Part shown: positions 44,405 to 52,653 of the stretch, one piece after another
How the letters are laid out: each line of letters opens with the position of its first letter
Position numbering within the stretch: position 1 is the stretch's first letter
Assembly (NCBI RefSeq): GCF_030732845.1
Contig: NZ_JASHKA010000014.1
Location: 1 to 64,000, forward strand
Reading direction: 5' to 3'
From: Roseibium sp. MMSF_3544
GTDB lineage: Bacteria > Pseudomonadota > Alphaproteobacteria > Rhizobiales > Stappiaceae
DNA length: 64,000 nt
Translations under genes and position numbers: made by a program
The notes under the pieces: generated by a model
Databases searched by the model: none
Told to the model about the DNA's origin: nothing
Seen by the model: only the letters and a program-made list of their open reading frames with translations

Positions 44405-44420
44405 TGACAGGAACCTGTCA
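44405..44420. promoter_or_regulatory. Palindrome between tctC and tctD, probable TctD operator
   Basis: TGACAGGAACCTGTCA has 7-bp perfect inverted arms around AA. It sits between the divergent tctC (ATG 44339) and tctD (ATG 44455), 35 bases before the tctD start. A second GTCAC element follows directly (44417-44421 and 44422-44426). Position and symmetry fit an OmpR-type or repressor site controlling both directions. Confidence 0.5.
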
Positions 44421-44454
44421 CGTCACCAAAAACATTGGCAAACGGCTGAAAAAC

Positions 44455-45120
44455 ATGCGCTTCCTGCTGATTGAGGACAATGAGAAACTGGCAAAGGCCA
44501 TTGTCGAGCGCCTCGGCCTTGACGGGCACGTGGTTGATCATGCTCCCGATCTGGAAACGGCTGCGGACTGCCTCGCCGGTACCGGATACGAACTCATTCT
44601 GCTCGATATCATGCTGCCGGACGGCGACGGTCGCACGTTTCTGGAGCGTCACCGGACCGGTGACAACGATACGCCTGTCATCGTCCTGACCGCCCGCTCC
44701 GAGGTGTCGGACCGTGTGCGCATGCTGGACCTCGGGGCAGACGACTACATCACAAAACCCTTTGATTTTTCAGAACTTGAAGCGCGCTGCCGGGCGGTCC
44801 TTCGGCGTCGCCAGGGCGCTGCACGCAATCAGAAGACATTCGAGGATGTCGTGTTCGATCCGCTTGCCGGCACGGTCGAGGTCGCAGGAAGCGTGTCCGA
44901 TCTGAGAAACCGGGAACTGCGATTGCTTGAAGTGTTTTTTTCCGCGCCCGACATGATCTTCTCCAAATCCCATCTCGTCGACCGGCTGTTCTCCTATGAT
45001 GAGGACGTCTCGGAAAACGCCATCGAGGTCTATGTCGGGCGGGTTCGAAAGAAGCTGCAGGGTGGGCGCGTCAAGATCGAGACCGTGCGTGGGGTCGGTT
45101 ACCGGATGACCGCCTCATGA
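44455..45120 (+). CDS. tctD: OmpR-family response regulator TctD
   Basis: The product (221 residues from ATG 44455, MRFLLIEDNEKLAKA) has a receiver domain with D51 (LLLDIMLPDGDGR) and K in TKPFDFSELEAR, and a winged helix C-terminus (RNRELRLLEVFF...SENAIEVYVGRVRKKLQGG). The reading frame runs further upstream, but that part overlaps tctC. It overlaps tctE by four bases. By analogy it activates the tct transport genes in answer to an external carboxylate. Confidence 0.92.
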   Translation: MRFLLIEDNEKLAKAIVERLGLDGHVVDHAPDLETAADCLAGTGYELILLDIMLPDGDGRTFLERHRTGDNDTPVIVLTARSEVSDRVRMLDLGADDYITKPFDFSELEARCRAVLRRRQGAARNQKTFEDVVFDPLAGTVEVAGSVSDLRNRELRLLEVFFSAPDMIFSKSHLVDRLFSYDEDVSENAIEVYVGRVRKKLQGGRVKIETVRGVGYRMTAS

Positions 45121-46502
45121 CACCTGTCCGCGCGCGTGGGTCCTTGAGAAGGCGATTGTTGCTCCAACTGCTCCTGGTGGCCGCAATCCTGTCGGTCGCG
45201 CTTTATTTCACCGTAAGGGCCCTGGCCCAGCAGGCGGCCGAAACCACCCAGGACAACATCCTGATCGCATCGGCAACGGCGATATCCGAGGCCGCTCGCG
45301 CAGAACGCGGCCAGATCCTGGTTGACGTCCCTTACTCCGCGCTTTCCATGCTGGGGTCGATTGCCGAGGAACGCGTCTTCTATCGTGTCACGGCAGATGA
45401 TCTGACGGTGACCGGCTACGATGATCTTCCGGCGCCCGCTACGACGGTAGAGACCGGCAATCCGGTGTTTACGACAACAATTTACAGGGGCGATGAGGTT
45501 CGGATCGCCGCACTTCCGCGGCGCCTGACGGTCGGCGACGAGACAGTCATCCTGACGGTACTGGTCGCCCAGACACGGCTGGGGCTTGCCGCCGTCTCGC
45601 TACAGATCTCCATCGCCGCGGCTGCCGCCGGTGTCGGCTTTTTCCTCTTGTCCGGAGCCCTCAGCTGGTTTGCGACCAACAACGCCATGCGCCCGCTCAA
45701 CCGGTTGGCCCAGTCGGTGGAACGGCGCGGCCCTCAGGATCTCAGCCCGGTCGAAACATCCGCGCCCACGGAGTTGGTGCCGCTGCTTCAATCGCTGAAC
45801 ACGTTCATGGCGCGGCTCAGCGCATCCCTGGCGCGGACGGAGGACTTTATCGCAGAAGCTGCCCATCATGTCAGAACGCCGCTGGCGACGGTGCGGACGC
45901 AGTCTGAGATCGCCATGCGCAGCGTCAGAAAACCCGAAAACAAGCAGATCCTGCGCGAGGTCATTCGGGCGGCCGATGAAAGTTCGCGTTCTGCGGGTCA
46001 GCTTCTCGATCACGCGATGGTCGCACTGCGCTCGGACAATCTCGAAAAGGAACGGCTCAACATGAAGGATCTCGCCCAGGACGTGATCCGGTCGATCAGC
46101 CCGACGGCGGACCTGAAGGACATCCGCATTACCTGTTCCGGCTCGGACCGCACAAGCGCAGTTGAGGGGGACACGATCCTGTTGCAGAACGCACTTCGCA
46201 ACCTGCTGGACAATGCGGTCAAGTATTCGCCAGAAGACAGCCGGATAAAGGTGGAGATTTCGGAGGCGGATTCGAGTGTCCGCATCGATGTCCTCGATGA
46301 GGGCAGGGGTCTGGGAGACGGCGACCGAACCCATTTGACGGAACGGTTCGGCAGAGGCGACAACGTACGGGACGTGATCGGTTCCGGCCTAGGACTGACA
46401 ATTGTGGACGAGGTCGTGCGCGCCCATGGCGGGTCCCTGGCGCTGACAGACAATCCTGAGAGGAGGGGAACATGCGCGTCCATTACCTTACCCTCGGCCT
46501 GA
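45117..46502 (+). CDS. tctE: Sensor histidine kinase TctE
   Basis: A 461-residue membrane kinase with an N-terminal membrane helix (LLLQLLLVAAILSVALYFTV), a periplasmic region of about 120 residues (DNILIASATAIS; YSALSMLGSIAEERVFYRV), a second membrane helix (SLQISIAAAAAGVGFFLLSGAL), HAMP-like linker, H251 in EAAHHVRTPLATV, N-box NLLDNAVKYSPED and G-box GSGLGLTIVDEVV. It signals to TctD. Its 3' end overlaps the next gene by 31 bases. Confidence 0.92.
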   Translation: MTPVRARGSLRRRLLLQLLLVAAILSVALYFTVRALAQQAAETTQDNILIASATAISEAARAERGQILVDVPYSALSMLGSIAEERVFYRVTADDLTVTGYDDLPAPATTVETGNPVFTTTIYRGDEVRIAALPRRLTVGDETVILTVLVAQTRLGLAAVSLQISIAAAAAGVGFFLLSGALSWFATNNAMRPLNRLAQSVERRGPQDLSPVETSAPTELVPLLQSLNTFMARLSASLARTEDFIAEAAHHVRTPLATVRTQSEIAMRSVRKPENKQILREVIRAADESSRSAGQLLDHAMVALRSDNLEKERLNMKDLAQDVIRSISPTADLKDIRITCSGSDRTSAVEGDTILLQNALRNLLDNAVKYSPEDSRIKVEISEADSSVRIDVLDEGRGLGDGDRTHLTERFGRGDNVRDVIGSGLGLTIVDEVVRAHGGSLALTDNPERRGTCASITLPSA

Positions 46503-47512
46503 TCGGTTGGTTCCTCGCCCTGGTTACCACTGCCCAGGGCTTCGTTGCCGAGGAAGAACGCCTCTTTGAGGCTGACAATCCAACCGCGGAACTCACGATC
46601 CTATCGACGGCGGATCTTAATATTTTCGCGCCACTGGTCGAAGCCTACCAGGCTCGCAATCCCACGATTGCAGTGCGTTATGTGACCGCATCCAGCAGCG
46701 AGTTGATGAAGGCGCTTTACGAGGAAGATGCGCAATTCGACATTGCGATTTCGTCCGCGATGGATCTGCAGACCAAGCTCGTCAATGACGGATTCGCGCA
46801 GCGCCATGTTTCAACGGAAACCGGTTCCTTGCCGGAATGGGCGAAGTGGCGCGACCGGCTCTACGCCTTCACCCAGGAACCTGCGGTTCTTGTTTACTCA
46901 AAGGTCGCTTTCGAAGGTCTGCCTCAACCGACGAACCGGGACGAGCTGATTGCGCTGATGCGCGAAAATCCCGATCGCTTTGATGGAAGGGTGGGGACTT
47001 ATGACATCCGCGAAAGTGGAGCGGGCTACCTGTTTGCGACGCAGGACTCCCGCCAGTCGGAGTCCCTGTGGCGGATGGCCGAGGTCATGGGCCGTCTCGA
47101 CGCGCAGCTCTACTGCTGTTCCAGCAAGATGATCAAGGATGTGACAGAGGGTCGTCTCGCCTTGGCCTATAACGTGCTCGGCAGTTACGCGGCCGCTCAT
47201 CTTGCCGACAATCCGGATCTGGGTCTTCTGCAGTTCAACGATTTCACGACCGTTATGCTGCGCACTGTGCTGATACCGAAAACCGCTCCGGACCCTGATC
47301 TCGCCGGACAATTCGTCGACTTTCTGGTGTCGGAAGAAAACCGTGATCTGATCGAAGACCTGACGGGGCTGCCCGCCATAGATCCAGGCGTCCTGCAACG
47401 CGAAGCCGCCTTCCGCCCGATCCGGCTGGGACCGGGCCTGCTTGTCTATCTTGATCAGCTGAAACGCCGCACTTTTATCCGGGCATGGCTCAATGCCATG
47501 GTGCAGCCTTAG
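46472..47512 (+). CDS. Periplasmic solute-binding protein, probable TctE accessory sensor
   Basis: The 346-residue protein has a signal peptide (about the first 23 residues, to TTAQG) and an Fe3+/ABC-type solute-binding fold (LTILSTADLNIFAPLVEAYQ; FDIAISSAMDLQTKLVNDGFA; YNVLGSYAAAHL; AGQFVDFLVSEENRDLIEDLTGL). No ABC permease or ATPase is adjacent. It overlaps tctE by 31 bases, so it is made together with the kinase and may present ligand to it instead of feeding a transporter. Confidence 0.75.
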   Translation: MRVHYLTLGLIGWFLALVTTAQGFVAEEERLFEADNPTAELTILSTADLNIFAPLVEAYQARNPTIAVRYVTASSSELMKALYEEDAQFDIAISSAMDLQTKLVNDGFAQRHVSTETGSLPEWAKWRDRLYAFTQEPAVLVYSKVAFEGLPQPTNRDELIALMRENPDRFDGRVGTYDIRESGAGYLFATQDSRQSESLWRMAEVMGRLDAQLYCCSSKMIKDVTEGRLALAYNVLGSYAAAHLADNPDLGLLQFNDFTTVMLRTVLIPKTAPDPDLAGQFVDFLVSEENRDLIEDLTGLPAIDPGVLQREAAFRPIRLGPGLLVYLDQLKRRTFIRAWLNAMVQP

Positions 47513-47559
47513 ATACTCACCCTAGGGTACGGCTTCATTTTTGGTCCGTATCCTGATGT

Positions 47560-48060
47560 TCACGACGCAAGTGGCCCGTCCGTGACAAGCACACCGTCCT
47601 CGTCGCAATAGATGAACTTTCCCGGTTCGATCAACACGCCGCCGAACGCCAGCGGAATGTCGATTGCCCCGGTTCCTGCCTTTGCCGATCGGATTGGGCT
47701 GGTTCCGAGTGCCTTGACGCCGATTTGGAGATCGGCAAGCAACCGGGAGTCCCTGACCGCGCCGTTGATGACGATCCCGGCCCAGCCGTTTTTGATCAGC
47801 CTTTCTGCCATCATGTCGCCCAGGAGCGCGGTGCGCATGGAGCCACCTCCATCCAACACGATGACAGACCCCTCACCGTTTTCGGAACAAAGGGTCTCCT
47901 GCACGAGCTTGGTGTCTTCGACCATCAAAGCAGTCCGGATCTTGCCCGAAAAAGCGCGCCTGGCTCCAAAGTCGCGAAACGGAAGCTGAACGAGGCGAAC
48001 CTTGTCGGGATGGGCATCGTTCAGGTCGCAGGTGGAATAACTGTTGAGGTCTTCGCTCAA
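47560..48060 (-). CDS. RraA-like / HMG aldolase family protein
   Basis: I choose the TTG at 48060 (TTG overlapping the prpF TGA, with GGAGGA seven bases upstream), giving 166 residues. The family core is VLDGGGSMRTALLGDMMAERLIKNG and GIVINGAVRDSRLLADLQIGVKALG, where Arg-Asp in AVRDS binds substrate and metal. Members either cleave 4-hydroxy-4-methyl-2-oxoglutarate-type acids, decarboxylate oxaloacetate, or inhibit RNase E. In an operon with aconitase and PrpF an enzymatic role on a tricarboxylate-derived oxo acid is more likely than RNase control. Confidence 0.78.
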   Translation of the reverse strand: MSEDLNSYSTCDLNDAHPDKVRLVQLPFRDFGARRAFSGKIRTALMVEDTKLVQETLCSENGEGSVIVLDGGGSMRTALLGDMMAERLIKNGWAGIVINGAVRDSRLLADLQIGVKALGTSPIRSAKAGTGAIDIPLAFGGVLIEPGKFIYCDEDGVLVTDGPLAS

Positions 48061-49214
48061 GACGCATCCTCCAGGAAGTCGGCGGGATATAGAACGGCGC
48101 CTTCCATGATCCGCCGTTGTGTTCGAAACGTTCCGGCCGTGATTGCAGTCGGGCCATCGGGATCTGTGCGCACGTCTGCGGTAACCTGCAGGACGCCGGA
48201 TGGTGTGCCTATTCTGAGGTCGTGGCCTTCGGGCCGCGCAATCTCCTGAACAAGAGACCCCTGAACCTGTGCCGCAACGGCCGTGCACATACCTCCTGTG
48301 AGGGTGATCGCCCGGTGAAAGTTGCCCATCGACACAAGGCGCACGTTCAGGTCATGCGTGACTGCTCCATGTGTTTCGCCATCGAGAGACACAAACTCTC
48401 GCGGAGCGCCGACAATGGCGACCTTGGGGTTGGAGCGTTTCACGTCATCAACTGACGTTGCCAGACCCATGACGACTGCCCCCGCACGCCGAATGGCTTC
48501 AAGCTGACTCATCAGGGTGTGGTCGCCGTCGAGATCCTGGGGCAGCTCGGTGGCGGATTTGCCAAGATCCGCGGCCCGCAGGTAAACAACAGGATTGGCT
48601 GCATCGATCAGCGATACTTCGAGCTCACCGACACCGTCAACGACCAGCCGGTCCGTTACATTGCCTGTCGGAAGCAGCTTTCCGGTTGCCGCACCACCCG
48701 GCGCTAGAAAGTCGAGGATGACAGGCGCCCCAGTCCCCGAAACGCCTGGAATGGCAACATCTCCTTCCTCCACCGCGTTACCGTCTTTGACCGGAAATCG
48801 GGCATGATAGAGACGGTCGGTGTTGGTGTCATAGATACGTACAAGCGCTTCGCGCTGATCCGGGGCCAGTTTGATCATGCCTTCCTCGACCGCAAAGGGG
48901 CCGACGCAGGAAGACATGTTCCCGCAGGCCGAGCCGTAGTCGGCAAGCGGTTCGTCAACAGCGATCTGGACAAACGTGTAGTCGACGTCAGCGTCTTCGC
49001 GCTCAGACGGTTTGACAATCACGACCTTGGAAAGCGAGGACAAGCCACCGCCCATGCCGTTGAGCTGCCGGCCATAGGCATCCGGACTGCCCAGGACATG
49101 CAAAAAGATCCGGTCGCAGACGGTGCGGTCGGCCGGCAGATCTGCCCCGTTGAAGACCACCGCCTTCGACGTCCCACCGCGATAGAAGGCTGCCCGTAGC
49201 CGGTTCTGCATCAT
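48057..49214 (-). CDS. prpF: PrpF-family aconitate/oxalomesaconate isomerase
   Basis: The 385-residue protein has the PrpF patterns AAFYRGGTSKAVVFNGADLP (catalytic Lys), GNMSSCVGPFAVEEG (first catalytic Cys) and ITLTGGMCTAVAAQVQGS (second Cys). The family moves a double bond between cis and trans forms of aconitate, 2-methylaconitate or 4-oxalomesaconate. Its ATG overlaps the aconitase stop by four bases, which supports an aconitate-type substrate. There is no prpC here to make 2-methylcitrate. Confidence 0.9.
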   Translation of the reverse strand: MMQNRLRAAFYRGGTSKAVVFNGADLPADRTVCDRIFLHVLGSPDAYGRQLNGMGGGLSSLSKVVIVKPSEREDADVDYTFVQIAVDEPLADYGSACGNMSSCVGPFAVEEGMIKLAPDQREALVRIYDTNTDRLYHARFPVKDGNAVEEGDVAIPGVSGTGAPVILDFLAPGGAATGKLLPTGNVTDRLVVDGVGELEVSLIDAANPVVYLRAADLGKSATELPQDLDGDHTLMSQLEAIRRAGAVVMGLATSVDDVKRSNPKVAIVGAPREFVSLDGETHGAVTHDLNVRLVSMGNFHRAITLTGGMCTAVAAQVQGSLVQEIARPEGHDLRIGTPSGVLQVTADVRTDPDGPTAITAGTFRTQRRIMEGAVLYPADFLEDAS

Positions 49215-51790
49215 GCCGCTCCTGCGAGAAATTTCCTGAACGCGCGCGGCAGAAGACCGCCGGCGGCAAATGTCGCCCGCTCGCCGTCATTGTAAAGTCT
49301 AAGGTCCAGCGGTGTCATGTCATAGCTGCCGTCCCGGCGATGCACGGTCAGCATGGCGCCCCGTAGATCCTCGTCAAAGTCGATATCGAAGGTCTCGCTG
49401 CCGTCGAGGCGTAGCGTCTGCCGCGTGACGCCCTTGGGAAAGCAGAGTGGAGCAATCCCCATATTGACAAGGTTCGAGCGGTGAATGCGTTCAAAACTCT
49501 CCACGACCACCGCCCGGACCCCGGCAAGCCAGGGCGCTTTGGCCGCCGTGTCGCGCGAAGATCCGCATCCGTATTCCTTGCCGCCAATCACGACCAGCTT
49601 TTGGTCCCTGTCGATGTAGGTCTCTATCGCCTTGTAGATGGTCGTGACCTCGCCTTCAGGCTCAACACGGGTCCAGGAGCCCTCCTTGTCCGGGGTCATT
49701 TCATTGCGGAGCCTGTAGTTGGCGAATGTCGAACGGACGACCACGTCTGAACACCCGCGCCGCGTGCCGAAGGAATTGAAGTCCTGAGGCTCAACTCCCT
49801 GTTCCTGGAGATACCGACCTGCCTCGGACTCTGGCGTGATGATGCCGGAGGGAGAGATGTGATCGGTCGTGACGCTATCCCCCAGAATAGCGAGCGGCCG
49901 CAGACCCTTCAAAGGTTCAACGGGAGGCGTTTCCGGTTTGATCGAGCGGATGAACGGCGGAAAGGAAACGTAGTTGGAGGGAACCCATTCATAGGTGCCT
50001 GCGCTTGCTTCCAAATCATTCCAGTGCGTGTTCACTTCACTGATTGCGCCATAATTCCTGCTGAACTCTTCCGGCGTCACGAACGTCTTGATGATTTCCT
50101 CCACCTCATCGGCCGTTGGCCAGAGATCTGTCAGAAAAACGGGATTGCCCTCCGTATCGGTTCCAAGCGGCTCGGTCGTGATGTCCTTCAGGATCGTGCC
50201 CATCAGCGCATAGCCGACTACCAGCGGCGGCGATGCGATCATGTTGCGCGATGCGAGTGGATGGATCCGTCCCGCAAAGTTTCGGTTCCCTGACAGAACC
50301 GCGATACCCTTCACATCGTGTTTCTTGATCGCAGCTTCGTGTGCCGGGTCGAGCGGGCCGGACATGCCGTTGCAGGTGGAGCAGGAAAACGCCACGACCT
50401 CAAAGCCGAGGGCATCGAGAGAAGACTGCAGGCCGCTCTTTTCAAGGTAGCTCGCCACCACTCTGGAACCGGGCGCCAGGGACGTCTTCACGTGCCCGGG
50501 GATTTTCAACCCTCGTGCAACCGCATTTCGCGTCATCAGACCCGCAGTCACCATGCTGCGCGGGTTCGCGGTGTTGGTGCAGCTTGTAATGGCCGCGATA
50601 ATCACGTCGCCATCGCCGATATCATGGGATGCGCCGTCGACCTCGACCCTGCGCGGGGTTTCTCCCTCCAGCTTCAGCTTTTCCGTGGCATCGGCCAGAT
50701 CGATCCGCTGTTCAGGGCGCGACGGGCCGGAGACAGAGCGCCCGATCCGGCTGAGGTCGAGTTCGACGACGTCGTCATACTCCACGGCCCGGTCGGTACC
50801 ATCCGCCCACAGGTCCTGCGCCTTGCAGTAAAGCTCGGTCAGACCGGCGCTGTTGCCGCGCCCCGTGTCATTGAGATAGTCGATGGTTCTTTCGTCGACC
50901 GGGCAGTACACCATCGTCGACCCGTATTCCGGCGCCATGTTCGCAATAGTGGCCCGGTCTGCGACGCTGAGGTTGCGATACCCCGGCCCGAAGAGTTCGA
51001 CAAACGTGTCGACGACACCGATGGCGCGCAGTTTCTCTGCGATCACCAGCGCCTTGTCTTTCGCCTGTATGTGATCTGCAGGTGCACCGGTCACTTCCAG
51101 GCCGATGACCCGTGGCACGTTGACCGGCGTCGTCTCGCCAAAGAGAACTGCTTCGGCTTCAAGGCCGCCAACACCCCAGCCCATGATGCCGAGCGCGTTG
51201 ATCATTGGTGTATGGCTGTCGGTTCCAAGGCAGCTGTCAGGAATGAGCAGGTTGGCGTTATCCTGGGCGGGCAGGACCGTCTGTCCGAGATACTCCAGGT
51301 TGACCTGATGGCAGATGCCGCCTCCGGGCGGGATGACGCGAAGACGCGGAAAGCGCGTTTCGCAGGCCTTGAGAAACGCAAACCGCTCGCGATTGACCTC
51401 GAATTCGCGATCCATGTTCTTCTGAAGCGCAAATTTGTCGGCCCAGTGATTGATCGACATGGAGTGGTCGATCACCAGATCGACCGGCAGGCTCATGTCG
51501 ACGGTAAGCGGATCGCCCCCTTCTTCCTCAAGGAGATTGCGCATCGCCATGATGTCGATCAGCGCTGGGATCCCGAGCATGTCATGCAAGAGTAGGCGTG
51601 CAGGCCGGAAGGGCACAGCATCGCCGTTGCGCGCGAGAACATCCTGCGCCGCTGTGCCGCCTTCGGAATGGCGGGCCGCGTTCTCGGCCAGAAGCCGCAA
51701 CGAATAGGGCAGACTGCGGTAGCGCTCGCCGAGGAGCCCGCGATAATCTGCAGCCAGAAATGTCGAATTTGGAATTGGTTGATAGCGCAC
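49211..51790 (-). CDS. Aconitate hydratase, AcnA/AcnD type
   Basis: I take the GTG at 51790, five bases after GGAGAGG, giving 859 residues; the longer ATG frame runs into the regulatory region and the iclR gene. The [4Fe-4S] ligands are in ITSCTNTANPRSM and SCSTCNGMSGPLDP. Other conserved parts are GTDSHTPMINALGIMGWGVGG, VLSGNRNFAGRIHP, LGDSVTTDHISPSG and YGCGSSRDTAAKAPWLAGV. The length is closer to AcnD (about 865) than to AcnA (about 890). Coupled with prpF it may be a dedicated catabolic aconitase and not the housekeeping enzyme. Confidence 0.9.
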   Translation of the reverse strand: MRYQPIPNSTFLAADYRGLLGERYRSLPYSLRLLAENAARHSEGGTAAQDVLARNGDAVPFRPARLLLHDMLGIPALIDIMAMRNLLEEEGGDPLTVDMSLPVDLVIDHSMSINHWADKFALQKNMDREFEVNRERFAFLKACETRFPRLRVIPPGGGICHQVNLEYLGQTVLPAQDNANLLIPDSCLGTDSHTPMINALGIMGWGVGGLEAEAVLFGETTPVNVPRVIGLEVTGAPADHIQAKDKALVIAEKLRAIGVVDTFVELFGPGYRNLSVADRATIANMAPEYGSTMVYCPVDERTIDYLNDTGRGNSAGLTELYCKAQDLWADGTDRAVEYDDVVELDLSRIGRSVSGPSRPEQRIDLADATEKLKLEGETPRRVEVDGASHDIGDGDVIIAAITSCTNTANPRSMVTAGLMTRNAVARGLKIPGHVKTSLAPGSRVVASYLEKSGLQSSLDALGFEVVAFSCSTCNGMSGPLDPAHEAAIKKHDVKGIAVLSGNRNFAGRIHPLASRNMIASPPLVVGYALMGTILKDITTEPLGTDTEGNPVFLTDLWPTADEVEEIIKTFVTPEEFSRNYGAISEVNTHWNDLEASAGTYEWVPSNYVSFPPFIRSIKPETPPVEPLKGLRPLAILGDSVTTDHISPSGIITPESEAGRYLQEQGVEPQDFNSFGTRRGCSDVVVRSTFANYRLRNEMTPDKEGSWTRVEPEGEVTTIYKAIETYIDRDQKLVVIGGKEYGCGSSRDTAAKAPWLAGVRAVVVESFERIHRSNLVNMGIAPLCFPKGVTRQTLRLDGSETFDIDFDEDLRGAMLTVHRRDGSYDMTPLDLRLYNDGERATFAAGGLLPRAFRKFLAGAA

Positions 51791-51858
51791 TTTGCCTCTC
51801 CACAGTTGACGCAAGGCTAGACAGTCCATGGGGTATGCAGCAAGGTGCTTCTGATGGC

Positions 51859-51875
51859 GTTTCATCTGGTAGAAC
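51859..51875. promoter_or_regulatory. Operator copy 1 (probable IclR site) between acn and iclR
   Basis: GTTTCATCTGGTAGAAC is a near-palindrome of the form GTTYYATCNGRTRRAAC. It lies 69 bases before the GTG of the aconitase gene and just before the iclR ATG, so a bound repressor would cover the iclR leader. A near-identical site recurs 700 bp away. Confidence 0.7.
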
Positions 51876-51879
51876 GAAG

Positions 51880-52551
51880 ATGGCAACCAACCGAACTGAA
51901 TCCGTCGAACGCGCGATGTCGATCCTAAGTTCCTTCTCAACCCAAAAGCCGGTCATGACCCTTGCCGAGATCGCCGAGGAAACGGGACTGCACAAAAGCA
52001 CCATCCTGCGGCTGACGAATTCCATGAGCATCTACGGCTTCATACAGCGCGACGAGGACGGACGGTTCAGCGTCGGACCTAGTGTCTGGCGCCTCGGTCT
52101 GATATTCCGACGTGACTTCACAAGGCGGGAACATGTTGCGCCATCTCTCAAGATCCTGGCAGAAGCAACCGGCGAAACAGCGTCGTTTTACGTGCGAGCC
52201 GGCAATGAACGTGTTTGTTTATACAGGGAAAATTCTCCCAACCTGCTGCGGTTCCATGTCGAGGAAGGCATGCGCTTGCGGCTTTCGACCGGAGCATCCG
52301 GCCTCGTGCTGCGCCACTTTTCCGGGGAGGATGTCGGAGATCTGAGCCAGTTCAACAAGAACGGTACTGTCAGTTCGATGGGCCAGACCAATCCCAATAT
52401 CTCTTCCATCTCGACGCCCGTTTTTGGCAGCAATGGCGAGCTGGCCGGCGCCCTAACGGTTTCCGGGCTCGCAACGCGCTTTGATGATGAAGCACGTGCA
52501 AATGCGATCCCTCTTCTTGAAAGCCTCGCCAAAACCCTGACGACCGGTTGA
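51880..52551 (+). CDS. IclR-family transcriptional regulator
   Basis: The ATG at 51880 (MATNRTESVERAMSILSSFS) gives 223 residues with the IclR winged helix (TLAEIAEETGLHKSTILRLTNSMSIYGFI) and the effector domain (GETASFYVRAGNERVCLYRENSPNLLRF; LSTGASGLVLRHFSG; ISTPVFGSNGELAGALTVSG). An in-frame ATG at 51835 would place the operator inside the gene, so the shorter form is preferred. It lies between the aconitase operon and the lyase gene, with a matching dyad on each side. Confidence 0.88.
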   Translation: MATNRTESVERAMSILSSFSTQKPVMTLAEIAEETGLHKSTILRLTNSMSIYGFIQRDEDGRFSVGPSVWRLGLIFRRDFTRREHVAPSLKILAEATGETASFYVRAGNERVCLYRENSPNLLRFHVEEGMRLRLSTGASGLVLRHFSGEDVGDLSQFNKNGTVSSMGQTNPNISSISTPVFGSNGELAGALTVSGLATRFDDEARANAIPLLESLAKTLTTG

Positions 52552-52558
52552 GTGGTGC

Positions 52559-52575
52559 GTTTCATCTGATAGAAC
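52559..52575. promoter_or_regulatory. Operator copy 2 (probable IclR site) before the lyase gene
   Basis: GTTTCATCTGATAGAAC differs from copy 1 at one base in 17 and follows the iclR stop by seven bases, 79 bases before the lyase start. The two copies imply that one regulator controls the aconitase operon, itself and the lyase. Confidence 0.7.
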
Positions 52576-52653
52576 GCCGGTTCGCGGAACTTGCCAAAAG
52601 CCTGGGCGCGTCTTAGCCAAGTGGTGAGATTTTCAAAGCCGGAGTGCGCATCG

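Noticed and set aside
47519..47528. ACCCTAGGGT palindrome between the solute-binding gene and rraA
   Set aside because: It has short arms with no loop and no T-run in the right place; convergent gene ends often hold weak dyads, so I do not call a terminator.
50318..51595. Plus-strand open frame opposite the aconitase gene
   Set aside because: It is a codon-position shadow of the conserved aconitase; no start signal or known family.
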